Assembly: GCA_942492115.1 (NCBI GenBank)
Contig: CALODL010000001.1
Location: forward strand, 264,218 to 328,217
Direction of reading: 5' to 3'
Length of the DNA stretch: 64,000 nucleotides
From: CALODL01 sp942492115
GTDB lineage: Bacteria; Planctomycetota; Phycisphaerae; UBA1845; CAIVHJ01
Shown here: positions 14,995-26,700 of the stretch, piece after piece
Layout: the number at the start of each line of letters is the position of its first letter
Numbering within the stretch: the stretch's first letter is position 1
The notes under the pieces: generated by a model
Database searches by the model: none
What the model saw: only the letters and a program-made list of their open reading frames with translations
What the model was told of the DNA's origin: nothing
Translations under genes and position numbers: made by a program

Positions 14995-17900
14995 ATGATG
15001 CATGCAAGCAAGACATATTTCGTAATGTACGCCCTGCTCCTCGGTGTGTGCACGTTGTCGTCACCGCTGATTGCTCAGCGTGATCGTCACGCCGTCGACT
15101 TCAATTCGCCCGGAAACGCAGCGCCCCACCGGATGGTACTGCCGCACGACATCCGTTCTTCCCGATCGCACCGGGCCCATGGCGCGCGCGACCTCAAGAA
15201 CATCGATAGACAGCGCGTCGTCACGGGTATGGTACTGGATCCCGATTCGGACGGAGACGGCCAACTGGACCATCAAGACCTGACCCTGTTGAACGCGCAG
15301 ATGTCGGGTGTCGCCGGCGACGGGATTCCCGACGTGTACTACTTCGCAAAGACCGGCCGGGTGGAGTCGTCCGCGGGGCCGATCGTCCGGCCGGGCGGCG
15401 TCCTTACGCTCGACACCGACGGAGTGGCCAACGATATCGTGGCCATTCTGGTCGGCGGGCCGAATGTACTTGCGGATTGCGACCTGTGTGCCGGCGTGAA
15501 TCTGCCGACCCAATCACCGGCGCATTCGCAGTGGACCGTCGGGTTCAGCGGCGGGTCCAGCCAGTGGATCAGGACGTCGCCCTTGTCCGGTGACGGCTTC
15601 AAAGGCGTGATTGGAACGGCCTGCTACGACGCCGCAGATCAACTCCAGAGCTGGCCCGCCGACGGTGGCGGACTGGACTTCCCGGAGGCGGGACTCGCCG
15701 ATTACGGTCCCGGGTTGGCGGCCGGCAGCTTCGACGAGGTGTTCAGCGACGGCGTCGATAACTGGTCGGTCCTGCTCGCCACGGATGCGGGCGGCCAGAT
15801 CTTTACCAACGTCACCGTCATCGACGAGCCCGTCATGCAAACCTGCGGCAACGGCGTCCTTGAGCCGGGTGAACAATGTGATGACAGCAATCTCACTCCC
15901 GGGGATGGATGCAACGGCATCTGTTTGATCGAGGTCGGCGCTGACAATTGTGGCGGCGCTGCAACGATCAGCGAAGGTCTGACCGGTTTCAGCACGATTG
16001 GTGCGACGACCGACGGCTCGCCGGACCCGCTATGTGGCAACGCCGGAACCGACGACATCGGTCAGGACATCTGGTTCAACTACACGGCGCCCGCCAGCGG
16101 GGAGCTGACGGTATCGACTTGTGAGCAGCTGGGCGGCAGCGCGGATTTCGACACGCGCATCGCGGTGTACCCGGGGTGCGGTTGCCCGCCAGGCTCCGCC
16201 GTGGCGTGCAACGACGACGACCCGGCCAATGAGTGCGGGACGGGCGCGGGCGGATTCCACAGCACTGCGACCGTTCCGGTGAGCGCAGGCACTTGCTACG
16301 ACATCCGCGTCGGTGGCTTCGGCACCGCCGAGGGCACCGGAACGCTCCTGCTCGATCTTCAGCAGTATGGAGACCCGGACTACACGCTGAGCATGGATGC
16401 GCCGGGTGCCGTCTATGGCGAGCCGGGCAGCACCGTCGAATTCACGGCGAATGTCCAACTGACCGTCGCCGACGGCGCAGAGTCCGTTGGTGGCTTCTCT
16501 CTCGGTGTGGCCCACGACGGCCCGGGGGTCTGCGAGATCCTCCAGGGGGTGCAGGGACCGGCATTGACGGCGTTGAATGGCGGTGCGGGTCCCGACTTCG
16601 CCAGCCTGCAACTTCCCGCCGGCGGGTTCACCGCCGGTGCGGTCTTCTCGTTCGACGGGCTGGCCGTACTCCAGTCCGGCGTCCATACGCTGCTCGAGCT
16701 GACGGTGGAGGCCACGATCCCACCATCGGGCTGCGCCAACTGCAGCCTCGATATTGTCGGCACCCTCGGCATGCCAACCGTGTCGGTGGTGGTCGTTGTC
16801 AACGGCACCAGCTTCGGGCCTGGCGCTATCGATTCGAACACAGCGATGTGTTCACAGGTACCTGTCGCCGCGGCAGTCGTGGCCGCCGTCGGCCAGGAAG
16901 TGTCCGGATCGCCGGGTGAAGTGGTCACCTCACTGAACGCTCCGACGACCAACGGGCGCGGGCAGGTCGGATTCACCGGCAGCATCGACTTCGCCAGCGA
17001 TACCTTCGTGTGGTACGACGACGACGTGGTCTGGCGCAATAGCGATGCCTTGCCCGACGACAGCCTGTCGGGCGCGGAACCGACGATGGGCATCGGCGAC
17101 GATGGCGTTTTCGTGTACAGCCCGTCGGTCAACGGCAACGATGCCGTGTGGGGCGGGCTGGCGTCCTTTGCTGATCTCATCCTGGCTGAAGGCGACGAGA
17201 TCTACGGCGCCTATCCCACGTTCAACAGCCGCCCGAGCATGACCCCTGATGGCACGGCCCACTGGATCGCGGGACTGGCCGCCAGCCCTGGAGGTTCGAC
17301 CGCAGGTCGCGTCCTGTTCAGCCGGGCCACGAGTTCGACGGCCGAAATCGAGATCGTCCAGGTCACGGGCGATGTCGTCGACGGCTTCACTATCGCCGAA
17401 CCCGCGGGGCTCGATTTCGACTATCAGGTCGCCGACAACCGGGCCCACCGCATCCACATGCTGTTCCTGGAAACCGGCTCGTCCCTCGACGACGCGGCCA
17501 TCAGTGTCGACAGCCTGATCGTGGCCCGCGAATCCATGCCGACCGGGGAGGGCGACAACTGGAGCAACTTCGATGTGGTCACCATCAACAACGCCGGGCA
17601 CTATCTGTTCAGCGGCGATACCGACGGCAACACGCTGACCGACGAGTTCATCGCCTACGACGGTGCCATCTCCATTCGTGAGGGTGATGTGCTCGACGGT
17701 GTGGCCCTGACCACCGGCGCCAACGTCAGGGCGCTGAGCATCAACAACCTCGGCATCGCAGTGCACCTGTGGGGCATCGCAGGGGGCGTGTCCGAGAAGG
17801 TCCTGTTCGTTGGCGAGGCGGCCAATCTGGCCGCCACCAGTCGCAAGCTGTTGGCAATCGGGGACCCGGTGGACGTCGACGCCGACGGCATCCCGGATGC

Positions 17901-20900
17901 CACGGTCGACGATCTCAAAGGTTCTTCCATCAGTGGCCCGGCGCTGTCACTGGCCGAGGACAGTCACGTGTACGTCGAGGTCGAACTGATCGACGTTGGC
18001 GACACCCAGCCCTACGAGGCGATACTCCGGGTGCCGCTGGGCTTCGACACGCCGTGTGGTTCGACGCCGTGCTCACCCGTTTTGTACGTCGACGCGCTGG
18101 CGCCGCCCGGTGGCTACGGGCAATCGTGGGACTCAGCATTCCAGCACCTGCAGGACGCCCTGGCCGTCGCGCGCGCGACCCATGTGGACGGCGCATCGGC
18201 CGTCTTCAGCGAGATCCGCGTCGCACAGGGCACCTATCGCCCCGACCGCGGGACGGGATCTGCGGCCCAAGGCTCCTACGTGCAAGGAACACTCGATCAA
18301 ACGGCGTCCTTTCGACTGGCCGACAATCTCGTCGTTCGGGGCGGGTTCTGCGGACTGGATGGCGCCTGCGCGGATCCCGACGACCGCGACGTCCAGGCGT
18401 ACGAGACCGTCCTCAGCGGAGACCTGCTGGACGATGACGACTGGAGTGCATCACCTGATCTGCCAACCGGGACGGAGGACAACTGCACGACCATCGTTGC
18501 CACGTATGGTGTCCTGGATGCCGGATTGGACGGCCTGACGCTGACACGTGCCTATACGGAAACTGCCGTGGGCGCCCTGCAGGTCGTCAATTCCACGATC
18601 GCAGTCAACGATTGCCGTTTTCATGACAACCTGGCCTACGCCGGCGGAGGCTCGTATGTCCAGGATTCCACGGTGAGTTACACGGATTGTACCTTCAAAG
18701 GCAACAGTGCCCGCCAGGGTGGCGGGATCAATCTCAACGGTGGGGTCGTGGCTGAGGTGCGCGGGTGTCGATTCGACAGCAACTACGCCGGTTTCGGCGG
18801 TGGAATCGGGATAGGGGCGGGTCTGGCGGTCGGGTTCACCTTCGACGCCGTGATCGAAGACTGCTTGTTCACCAACAACCTGGCGAGTGCCGGTGCGGTG
18901 AGCAGCGCCGGCGGCGGCGTGCTCATCTCCCCCCAGATATATCTCGAGCCTGGCGAGCAGGCAGTCGTCCTGCGCAATAATCACATCGGCCCCGGGAATG
19001 TCGCCGGCCGGGGGGGGGGACTAGCCATTCAGGTGCTCGAGGAAAGCGACCTGTCCGCTCAACTGGTCGGCAATATGTTCGAGGGCAACGAGGCCGTGAC
19101 CGGCGGCGGCATGACCGCCTTCAACGAGTTCGCGGCGCAATCGGTCCATATCGACCTGACCTCCTCGACGTTCACGGGCAACCACGCCACGGAGGCCGGC
19201 GGCGGTCTGTGGGCCGAGGGTCTGGTCGCGGGTGGCCTGGTCGAGGTCCAGGCGTCCAACCTGTTGATGATCGACAATACTGCGGACGTCAGCGCTGGCG
19301 GGGCCGGTGCGACCGGCGCCGCAAACCTGTTCGTGGCGTCATCCACGCTGGCGGACAACAACGCTCCCAGCGGTGCGGGCATCGGTTTCGACGGCGCCGT
19401 CCTGGCCTTCTACAACTCCATCGCCTGGGCCAATCCGGGCGGCGACATCGAGGCCGGCGACGCGTTGCTGTTCGACGGCTGGTCGGCCATCTTCGGCGAA
19501 GCCGGCGACTGGCCGGGACTGCCGGGCGTGTGGGCGGTCGATCCGCTGTTCACGGATGCAGCGAACGGCGACTATTCACTGGACGCAAGCTCGCCGGCCA
19601 TCGACGTCGGCCACAACGGACTGATCTGGACCGATATCCTGGACCTCGACGACGATGGTGACACGGACGAACCACTGCCTTTCGACCTGGCGGGCGATGC
19701 CCGTGTAAGCGATGACATCGGCGTCATGGACGCCGGGCAGGGCGCCGCCCCGATCGTCGATCTCGGGGCGTTCGAACGCACGGCGCCGTCGTGCTCCGCG
19801 CTGGTCGCCTATGACGCGTTCGACAACGGCGTGCTGGACACCCGCTGGGGCCCGATGGTCACCGGGGGCGTCACCTGGGTCGCCGAGGAAAGCGCCGGGC
19901 GCTTACTGGTTACCGATTTCGTGGGCGTGCCGCTGATGAGCAGTGGCACCGCCGTGCTGGCCCTCGATATCCCGTCCACCGGTGATTTTACACTGGAAGC
20001 CGAGGTGTCATGGGACTCAGAGGGCAACGTGGCGGCCATGCAGCGCGTGCTGGTGTCGTTGTACGGCGCGAACACGCTGGTCGGAGAGGCGGGCCTCGTT
20101 GATGGCTGGCTCGGCAGCGCCGGCGGCTACCGCATCGTGGCCGGTGATAGCGCCGCGCCAACGCTGCCCGATACGGCACCGCTGTTCAACGACACGGTCT
20201 TTACCATCCAGCGCCGCAATGGGACGACTGTCGACGTCTACGAGAACGGCGCCCTCGTGCAGTCGGGCCACTCTTCGACCCCTGTCGACCGCCTGCAGCT
20301 GTACTTCCAGCACGACAACTTCGTCGGCTCGTTGTTTGGCACCGTCGAGATCCACCGCATTCAGCTGACGGCGGATCCCGTCGCGGACTGCAACGACAAC
20401 GGACTGCCCGATGAATGCGACATTGCCGGCGGGAACGCGCTCGATGAGGACGGCAATGGCGTGCCCGACGAGTGTGCAGGCGGCGCGTGTGTCAACATCG
20501 CAGATTGCGCCGACCTTGACGAGGACGGGATTCGCGATGACAACTGCATGTGGTGGTCCTGTGCAGCGAGCGCCTGCATGGGCACCGATATCGTGTTCGG
20601 CGATATGGCCGGTCAGTTCGGGGCGTGTCCACCGGATGGAACCGCCGACGGTAACGATCGCTTCGCGGCGCTGAACTGCTTTGCCAATACCGATCCAAAC
20701 GCTCCGAGCGATCCGTTCCCGTGCGAGGCTGATGCGCCTGTGGCGTTCAATGTCGACGCCGGTGGTCAGTTCGGCTCGTGCGCGCCCGACGGCGTGTGTG
20801 ACGGCAATGATGCCTTCGCGGCGCTCAATGCCTTCGCCGGCACGACGTCATGCAGCTGTCCATTGAACGGCGGCCCATCGCCGGTCATCGAACCGGTGAC

Positions 20901-21489
20901 CGTGGCCACCGCCACCCTCGAGCTTCATGCCTCCCGGGCGGAGGTCCGGCCGGGCGACGTCATCGACGTCGAGGTGCATCTGGCGACACCCCTGGCCGAC
21001 CTCCGCGGCTATCAACTGCATCTGGAGGTCAGCGGCGGAGATCGCGGCGTCCTGGAGCTGGTCGATATTGCGATCGCAGAGCCAGGTGTGTTTGGAGACG
21101 ACGCCTTCGAGAGCAGCGGCGACCGGCGGCCGGCGATCGACGACCGCCGCGCAGCGCGGGCCGCCCGGCACGTTGAACTGCATGCCATCCCGAGACTCGA
21201 GGTGAATTCGAATCCCGAGTCTGCAGCGGATACCGGTTACGTCTGGGCTGCATTCAATACGACGACGGGCCAGATGCTCGCCGGCCGCGACACGCCGGGT
21301 GTGCCTGTCGAAGCGGGGTACCTGGCGACGTTCACGTACCGGGCCTCGAAGGACGCGCGCGGGTCGTTTGCCATCGATGTGCTGGCCGATCCAGACGCGG
21401 CCGACCACCGTACGTATCTGTTTCCGACGGTACCCGGCGCACGCATCGCCATCGATGCCCACCGCGGCGTGCTCGTCGATGTTCACTAG
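14995..21489 (+). CDS. Giant secreted beta-helix protein with C-terminal dockerin/cohesin-like module
   Basis: 2,164 residues, starting at ATG 14,995 behind GGAGA. Signal peptide ~1-28. Domains in order: dockerin-like loop (DPDSDGDGQLDHQDL, ~residue 80); a Myxococcus-type Cys repeat (CGNGVLEPGEQCDD, ~280); a PPC-like beta domain (~310-455); a cohesin-like segment (~463-620); an unassigned region; a polymorphic-outer-membrane-type right-handed beta-helix opened by LYVDALAP..GQSWDSAF (~1,030-1,560); a concanavalin/LamG-like domain (YDAFDNGVLDTRW, ~1,605-1,790); a DCNDNGLPDECD calcium-type linker; then the shared dockerin/cohesin-like module from ~1,837 to the end. This architecture closely parallels the protein encoded at 46,279. 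Probably a surface or matrix protein. The last third is partly identical in DNA to the upstream gene. Confidence 0.85.
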   Translation: MMHASKTYFVMYALLLGVCTLSSPLIAQRDRHAVDFNSPGNAAPHRMVLPHDIRSSRSHRAHGARDLKNIDRQRVVTGMVLDPDSDGDGQLDHQDLTLLNAQMSGVAGDGIPDVYYFAKTGRVESSAGPIVRPGGVLTLDTDGVANDIVAILVGGPNVLADCDLCAGVNLPTQSPAHSQWTVGFSGGSSQWIRTSPLSGDGFKGVIGTACYDAADQLQSWPADGGGLDFPEAGLADYGPGLAAGSFDEVFSDGVDNWSVLLATDAGGQIFTNVTVIDEPVMQTCGNGVLEPGEQCDDSNLTPGDGCNGICLIEVGADNCGGAATISEGLTGFSTIGATTDGSPDPLCGNAGTDDIGQDIWFNYTAPASGELTVSTCEQLGGSADFDTRIAVYPGCGCPPGSAVACNDDDPANECGTGAGGFHSTATVPVSAGTCYDIRVGGFGTAEGTGTLLLDLQQYGDPDYTLSMDAPGAVYGEPGSTVEFTANVQLTVADGAESVGGFSLGVAHDGPGVCEILQGVQGPALTALNGGAGPDFASLQLPAGGFTAGAVFSFDGLAVLQSGVHTLLELTVEATIPPSGCANCSLDIVGTLGMPTVSVVVVVNGTSFGPGAIDSNTAMCSQVPVAAAVVAAVGQEVSGSPGEVVTSLNAPTTNGRGQVGFTGSIDFASDTFVWYDDDVVWRNSDALPDDSLSGAEPTMGIGDDGVFVYSPSVNGNDAVWGGLASFADLILAEGDEIYGAYPTFNSRPSMTPDGTAHWIAGLAASPGGSTAGRVLFSRATSSTAEIEIVQVTGDVVDGFTIAEPAGLDFDYQVADNRAHRIHMLFLETGSSLDDAAISVDSLIVARESMPTGEGDNWSNFDVVTINNAGHYLFSGDTDGNTLTDEFIAYDGAISIREGDVLDGVALTTGANVRALSINNLGIAVHLWGIAGGVSEKVLFVGEAANLAATSRKLLAIGDPVDVDADGIPDATVDDLKGSSISGPALSLAEDSHVYVEVELIDVGDTQPYEAILRVPLGFDTPCGSTPCSPVLYVDALAPPGGYGQSWDSAFQHLQDALAVARATHVDGASAVFSEIRVAQGTYRPDRGTGSAAQGSYVQGTLDQTASFRLADNLVVRGGFCGLDGACADPDDRDVQAYETVLSGDLLDDDDWSASPDLPTGTEDNCTTIVATYGVLDAGLDGLTLTRAYTETAVGALQVVNSTIAVNDCRFHDNLAYAGGGSYVQDSTVSYTDCTFKGNSARQGGGINLNGGVVAEVRGCRFDSNYAGFGGGIGIGAGLAVGFTFDAVIEDCLFTNNLASAGAVSSAGGGVLISPQIYLEPGEQAVVLRNNHIGPGNVAGRGGGLAIQVLEESDLSAQLVGNMFEGNEAVTGGGMTAFNEFAAQSVHIDLTSSTFTGNHATEAGGGLWAEGLVAGGLVEVQASNLLMIDNTADVSAGGAGATGAANLFVASSTLADNNAPSGAGIGFDGAVLAFYNSIAWANPGGDIEAGDALLFDGWSAIFGEAGDWPGLPGVWAVDPLFTDAANGDYSLDASSPAIDVGHNGLIWTDILDLDDDGDTDEPLPFDLAGDARVSDDIGVMDAGQGAAPIVDLGAFERTAPSCSALVAYDAFDNGVLDTRWGPMVTGGVTWVAEESAGRLLVTDFVGVPLMSSGTAVLALDIPSTGDFTLEAEVSWDSEGNVAAMQRVLVSLYGANTLVGEAGLVDGWLGSAGGYRIVAGDSAAPTLPDTAPLFNDTVFTIQRRNGTTVDVYENGALVQSGHSSTPVDRLQLYFQHDNFVGSLFGTVEIHRIQLTADPVADCNDNGLPDECDIAGGNALDEDGNGVPDECAGGACVNIADCADLDEDGIRDDNCMWWSCAASACMGTDIVFGDMAGQFGACPPDGTADGNDRFAALNCFANTDPNAPSDPFPCEADAPVAFNVDAGGQFGSCAPDGVCDGNDAFAALNAFAGTTSCSCPLNGGPSPVIEPVTVATATLELHASRAEVRPGDVIDVEVHLATPLADLRGYQLHLEVSGGDRGVLELVDIAIAEPGVFGDDAFESSGDRRPAIDDRRAARAARHVELHAIPRLEVNSNPESAADTGYVWAAFNTTTGQMLAGRDTPGVPVEAGYLATFTYRASKDARGSFAIDVLADPDAADHRTYLFPTVPGARIAIDAHRGVLVDVH
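20758..21015 (+). repeat. 258-bp perfect direct repeat, copy 2
   Basis: Identical to 14,169-14,426; see that copy. It lies in the C-terminal module of the 14,995 gene. Confidence 0.9.
21215..21489 (+). repeat. Near-perfect direct repeat, copy 2
   Basis: Partner of 14,626-14,900 at the constant 6,589-bp offset, including the stop codon position. Confidence 0.85.
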
Positions 21490-21672
21490 CAAACCGGAGA
21501 GGCAGCAATGCCCCGATCGCGGATCTCTTGCACTTCGAGGCCAGTGGCGGCTGCAGAGCCGGATGCGTTCTCCGGCCTGGACTTGCCTCGATCGGCGATT
21601 TCCGCTTAGCGCCGGTCGGCCCCGTGTCGCCTGTGGTTTTAACGCGACATCCAACTCCATTCGAGGTCCATC

Positions 21673-23661
21673 ATGACACGACCTGTCCCTGCGCTTTCGC
21701 TCGTGACGCTGCTGGCCGCATGGCCGGCGCCCGTCCATGCCCAGCTCGATCCCTCGTGGACCGTGACGGCCAACGGCCAGACGGTGACGGTCAACGCCGA
21801 TGGTACGTTCCTGATTCCCAACGTGCCGTCGCCGGACCAGTTCGGCCCCGGTGGGGTCGGCTCAGCACCCGACTTCATCAGCGATGATGCCGTGCGGGTC
21901 ATCGGCACACGGACGGTCGACGGCGTGACCTACTACGCGGTCAGTGAGTGTTTCACCTTCGAGCAGGGCGCGACGGTCAAGGTGCCGGTGCTCGACATCT
22001 CGACCACGCCGCCCTTGAGCATCGACACCATCGCCGTGGCCCCGGCCGAGCCGTTCCTCACGGCCGTCGATCAGACCACGGTCCTGGTGGTGACCTCTCT
22101 GCTGACCGATGGCACGGAGACCGACATCGTGCCGGCCGACTTTTGCAACGTGACCTTCCGCACCAGCAACCCGGCGATCGCGACCATCGATCAGGGCGGC
22201 CTGATTACGGCGGTCGGTCCCGGCACGGCCCTGTTGACCGCCACCATCGAGGGCGCGACGGCCACGAGCCGCGTGACCGTGTCGTTCGCCGAACCGACGA
22301 CCGTCGAGGGCTTCGTGGTCCTCGGCGACGGCACGCCGGCGAGCGGCGCGAGTGTGCAGCTGGTCGGTCTTGTCGGGACGGCCGTGACCGACGGCGCGGG
22401 CTATTTCAGCATCGCGGGCGTGGCCACGGACCAGGGGCCGATCCTGGCGACCGCATCGATCGATGACGGCGGCACGGTGCTCAACGGCCTGTCGATGGGC
22501 ATCGACGGCGTATCCGGCGGGATCACTGATGTCGGCATCATCACACCGTCTGACGATATCGCGTTGTGGGATGGCGGGGGCGACGCCACGTCGTGGAGCG
22601 ACGCGGCCAACTGGTCCGGTGACACGCTGCCGGATGCTGGGGACACCGTGATCATCGATGTGCCGGGGGCCGATCCGCAGATCAATGGTCCCAACGTCAC
22701 GACCTCGATCGCTGCATTGTTTTGCGAGGAGAGTCTCTATGTGACGCCCGTTCCATTCGCGAACTCAGTGGTCGTCAACGGCCCGGCCGAGATCAAGGGT
22801 CAGGTGACCGTGCCTGGGGCCCTCGTGTTGAACGGCCAGTCGGTCATCGACGGCCAGTTGCTCATGAATGGCGGCGTTCTGGCCGGCAGCGGTCACGTCA
22901 CGCTGAATGGCGGCGGCACCTACCACGGTGTCATGCGCGGAACGGGAACGACGGTCTTACCCATCGGACAAACGATGTCCGCTGCGAGTGTGGTTCCATT
23001 TCTACTCGAGGAGTCACGCCGGTTCGAGAATTATGGGACCTTCGAGAATAATACGGGACTGAATCTCAATAACAGCACGGTCTTCAGCAACAAGCCGGGC
23101 GCGCTGCTGCTTGCGGACCCTCAGACGTCCAATCCAGTCAGCATAGCAGGCACCGGCCTACTCGAGAACCTCGGTACCCTGCGCGTGGACGATGGCGCGG
23201 TAGTGGAGCTAGGCTGGTTCGTAGGCCTCGACAGTCCCGGGCTCATCGACATCGCCCAGGGGGTGATGTGGTTCAACAGTTTGGATAACTCGATCGCCGG
23301 GACACTGCGCATCGCAGCCGGGCAGCGGGCGTCGCTTCCCAAGGGGTGCTGTTCGTACACGCTCACACTATTGCCCACGAGCACGACGCAGATCGAAATC
23401 GCGTCCGGCCAGTCCTTTGGACAACTCGATTTCGACTACTTGACCAGCGGCGTGGTCGTCAACGGCCATCTCGAGTTGCAGGTTCAGCCTGAATACGCGC
23501 CGGTACTCGGCGAGTCGTTCGATATCGCGATCGGCGTCATCACCGGCCAGTTCGACAGTGTCAGCGGCCTCGATCTGGGCGACGGTCTGCAGTTCGAGGT
23601 CAGCTACGTGACCGACGAGACGCCCAATGCCGTACGCCTGACGGTGGTCGCGGCGCCGTGA
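21673..23661 (+). CDS. Secreted BIG2 / carboxypeptidase-regulatory-like / beta-helix protein
   Basis: 662 residues. Signal peptide 1-23 (ends PVHA). Residues ~115-208 fit a bacterial Ig-like (BIG2) domain (SIDTIAVAPAE, SNPAIATIDQGGLITAVGPG). Residues ~212-290 look like a carboxypeptidase-regulatory-like fold (VEGFVVLGDGTPASGA). Then comes the planctomycete 'WDGGGDATSWSDAANW..DTLPDAGDTVIID' opening of a repetitive beta-solenoid that runs to ~600, rich in short N/G turns. No sorting tail or catalytic motif is visible. GAGG precedes the ATG at a usable distance. It sits 183 bp after the large beta-helix gene and 60 bp before the RHS gene. Likely structural or adhesive; function unknown. Confidence 0.75.
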   Translation: MTRPVPALSLVTLLAAWPAPVHAQLDPSWTVTANGQTVTVNADGTFLIPNVPSPDQFGPGGVGSAPDFISDDAVRVIGTRTVDGVTYYAVSECFTFEQGATVKVPVLDISTTPPLSIDTIAVAPAEPFLTAVDQTTVLVVTSLLTDGTETDIVPADFCNVTFRTSNPAIATIDQGGLITAVGPGTALLTATIEGATATSRVTVSFAEPTTVEGFVVLGDGTPASGASVQLVGLVGTAVTDGAGYFSIAGVATDQGPILATASIDDGGTVLNGLSMGIDGVSGGITDVGIITPSDDIALWDGGGDATSWSDAANWSGDTLPDAGDTVIIDVPGADPQINGPNVTTSIAALFCEESLYVTPVPFANSVVVNGPAEIKGQVTVPGALVLNGQSVIDGQLLMNGGVLAGSGHVTLNGGGTYHGVMRGTGTTVLPIGQTMSAASVVPFLLEESRRFENYGTFENNTGLNLNNSTVFSNKPGALLLADPQTSNPVSIAGTGLLENLGTLRVDDGAVVELGWFVGLDSPGLIDIAQGVMWFNSLDNSIAGTLRIAAGQRASLPKGCCSYTLTLLPTSTTQIEIASGQSFGQLDFDYLTSGVVVNGHLELQVQPEYAPVLGESFDIAIGVITGQFDSVSGLDLGDGLQFEVSYVTDETPNAVRLTVVAAP

Positions 23662-23721
23662 CCCGTGATCCGCGCGCAACAACACGGCAATCCGCAAGTC
23701 TGTAGAGCAGAGGAACAGATC

Positions 23722-26700
23722 ATGATATCACGTCCCCGGAATGAGCTGCGAATCGTACTCCTGATCACGGCACTGGTCGCCGGCGCGTCCGGCGCCTGGG
23801 CCGGGCCCCAGATCACCACACGCGGGCGCACGGCCGTCCGCCATGAGGTGCCGCCGAAGGAAGCGGGTGAGAGCGATGTCACCGGACCGCGCATCATCGC
23901 GGCCGACCCAGTGCCGGGAGCATGGATTACGACGGCCCGCGGGCTGGCGCGGTTGACGCTGACCTTTGACGAGGACGTTATCGTGCCGCTGGATGCGGTG
24001 AGCGGATGGACGGTCGGCGGCGGCGCGGTGTCGGGCATCACCACCGCGTTCGATGCCGAGGACGACACGTTGACCGTGCGGTTCACGCCGCCGGTGCAGA
24101 ACGACATCTTGAACCTGGTCGTCGATTACACGGTGACCGATGGGGTGGGCAACGGGCTGGACGGCGAGGTCTTCGCTCCGGCGATCAACCTGCTGCCGTC
24201 CGGCGACGGCATCATCGGCGGCCAGGCCGTGATCCGCTACTCCATCCTCGAAGGTGATCTCGATCAGGATGGCATCGTGCGACCCGCTGACCTGTCACGC
24301 GTCGAGGGCGCGTTGGGCGCCTGCATCGGCGAGGACGGCTACCGCGCCGACGCAGACCTCGAACCGGACGGCTGTATCACCGTGCTGGATGTCGCGGTGG
24401 TCAAGCCGGGCATCAGTCTGCCCGAGGGTGACGGCGGTGCGCCGCAGGTCGTCAGCGCCAGCGCGGTCGACGACACGACCCTGCGGGTGACGTTCGGCGA
24501 GCCCCTGGCCCCGGCCAGCTTCAATCCGCACAGCGCCTACCTGATCGCCGGCGACGGCACACGGATCATCCCGACGTCCGGTACCCTGGCTGTGGACGGA
24601 CGCTCCGCCGACTACGTGTTATCGAATCCACTGACACCCTGTGCCGTCTATTCCGTGCGCTTGTCCAACGCTCTGGGCGACGCCTCGGGCGAGCTGCTCG
24701 AGCTGGCCACGCCGCCGGCCCTGGGCGGCGCGGCCGAGCCGCCGCAGATCGACGCGGTTGCCGACATCGTGAGCACGCCGTCGGTCACCGTGACGGGCAC
24801 GGCCGAGATGGGTGCGACCGTGCAGGTCGACGGCCCGCTCAATGTGCAATCCGTCGTGGCCACCGACGGCACGTTCAGCGTCGACGTCGATCTCGAGCTC
24901 AACTCGATCAACACGATCAACTTCGCCACCCAGTCGACCTGTGATGGCACGCTGAGCGCGCCGGTGGCCATCACGGTGACGCAGGATTCGACGGCCCCCG
25001 AGGTATTCATCGACTTCCCTCCCGACGGCGCCGAACTCGAGGCCGCCAGCACGGCCATCGCCGGGCGGGTCAGCGATCTGCTCAACGGCTACAAGGGTCT
25101 GACCGTGACGGTCAACGGCGTGCCGGCGCAGGTCAACATCGGCATCGGGACCAATGGCACGTTCTTCCTGCCCGACCTGCCGTTGGCCGTTGGCCCGAAT
25201 GTAATCACCGCCGAGGCCGCCGATGCACTGGGCAACGTCGCCCAGACCCAGGCCACCATCACGCGTCTCGAGCTTCCACCGGACACACCGCGGATCAGCC
25301 TCGTATCGGGCGACGGCCAGACGGCCCGCGTCAACGCCGTGCTGCCCGACCCGATCATCGTCGAGCTGCTGCAGGCCGACGGCGTCACGCCGTTCGCCGG
25401 CAAGCTGGTGACGTTCGAGGTCACGCGCAGTGACGGGCGGTTGGCGCTCGAGGGTCAGGGTGACGGCAAGCGGATGATGCAGGTGCACACCGATGCCCAG
25501 GGCCGCGCCGAGGTCTACTGGCGCCTGGGCATGGACGCCGGCAGCGGCAACAACCGCCTCGAGGCACGGTCGACCGGGCTCGCCGGTACCGTGGCCTTCT
25601 GCGCGTCGGCCACGCCGGCGCCACCCGTGCAGATCAACGTCGGCACCGGGCACAATCAGCGCGGTGAAGCCGGCGCGCCGGCGCCGGAGCCGCTGCGCGT
25701 GTGGGTCAGCGACGGCTGCAACGGGGCCGCCGGTATCCCGGTGACCTTCACCGTGGTACGCGGCGGCGGCACGGTCAACGGCACCAGCCAGACCACGGTC
25801 ATCACCGGCCCGACGGGACACGTCGAGGTCGACGCCGTGCTGGGCTTGCAGCCGGGCAACACCGTGGTCGAGGCGAACTTCGGCGGCAACCCGTCGGGCC
25901 CCGCCATGTTCGTGCTCAACGGCATCGCCCGTGACCTGTCGGGCGCGGCCCCGACGACGTTCAGCGGCCTGGTCCTGGACAACGCCAACCGGCCCATCGA
26001 GGGCGCGCTGTGCACGCTCAAGATCGGGCGCACCGTCCTGCCGACCGCGGTGACCGATGCCGAAGGGCAGTTCGCCATCGCCGACATCCCGGGATCGGGC
26101 GCCGCCGAGCTGTACGTCGACGGCAGCACGGCGCTCAGCGGGACCTATCCATCGTTGAAGTACCACCCGGTCATCATTCCGAACGCGGCCAACAGCCTGC
26201 CGACGCCCGTGCTGCTGCCGACGCTGAATCCTATGAACCGCGTGGCCTACGGCGGCGACCAGGACGTGGTCCTGACCATCGCCGGCATCGACGGCCTCGA
26301 GATGAGCGTGCCGGCCGGCACGCGGGTCACGCTGCCGTCCGGTGACTGCATCGATCCGGACGACCCGGCGTGTACCGGCGAGGCCGGCTGCACGGCCGAG
26401 TTCGGCTTCGCATGCGTTGCCCTGGAACTCAACCAGGTCCGCCACGACAAGATCCCGATGCCGATGACCGACGGGGCGGCGCCGCCGTTCGCCTGGACGC
26501 TGCAGCCCAGCGGGACGACGTTCGATCCGCCGATGAAGGTGACCTATCCGAACATGTCGGGCCTGCCCGCCGGGGCCATCGCCTACTTCCTGAGCTTCGA
26601 CCACGACACCATGCGCTTCGAGATCGTCTCCAGCGGTCAGGTCACGAATGACGGCCAGTGCGTGGTCAGCGACCCGGGCGACGGTATCGCCGTCGCCGGC

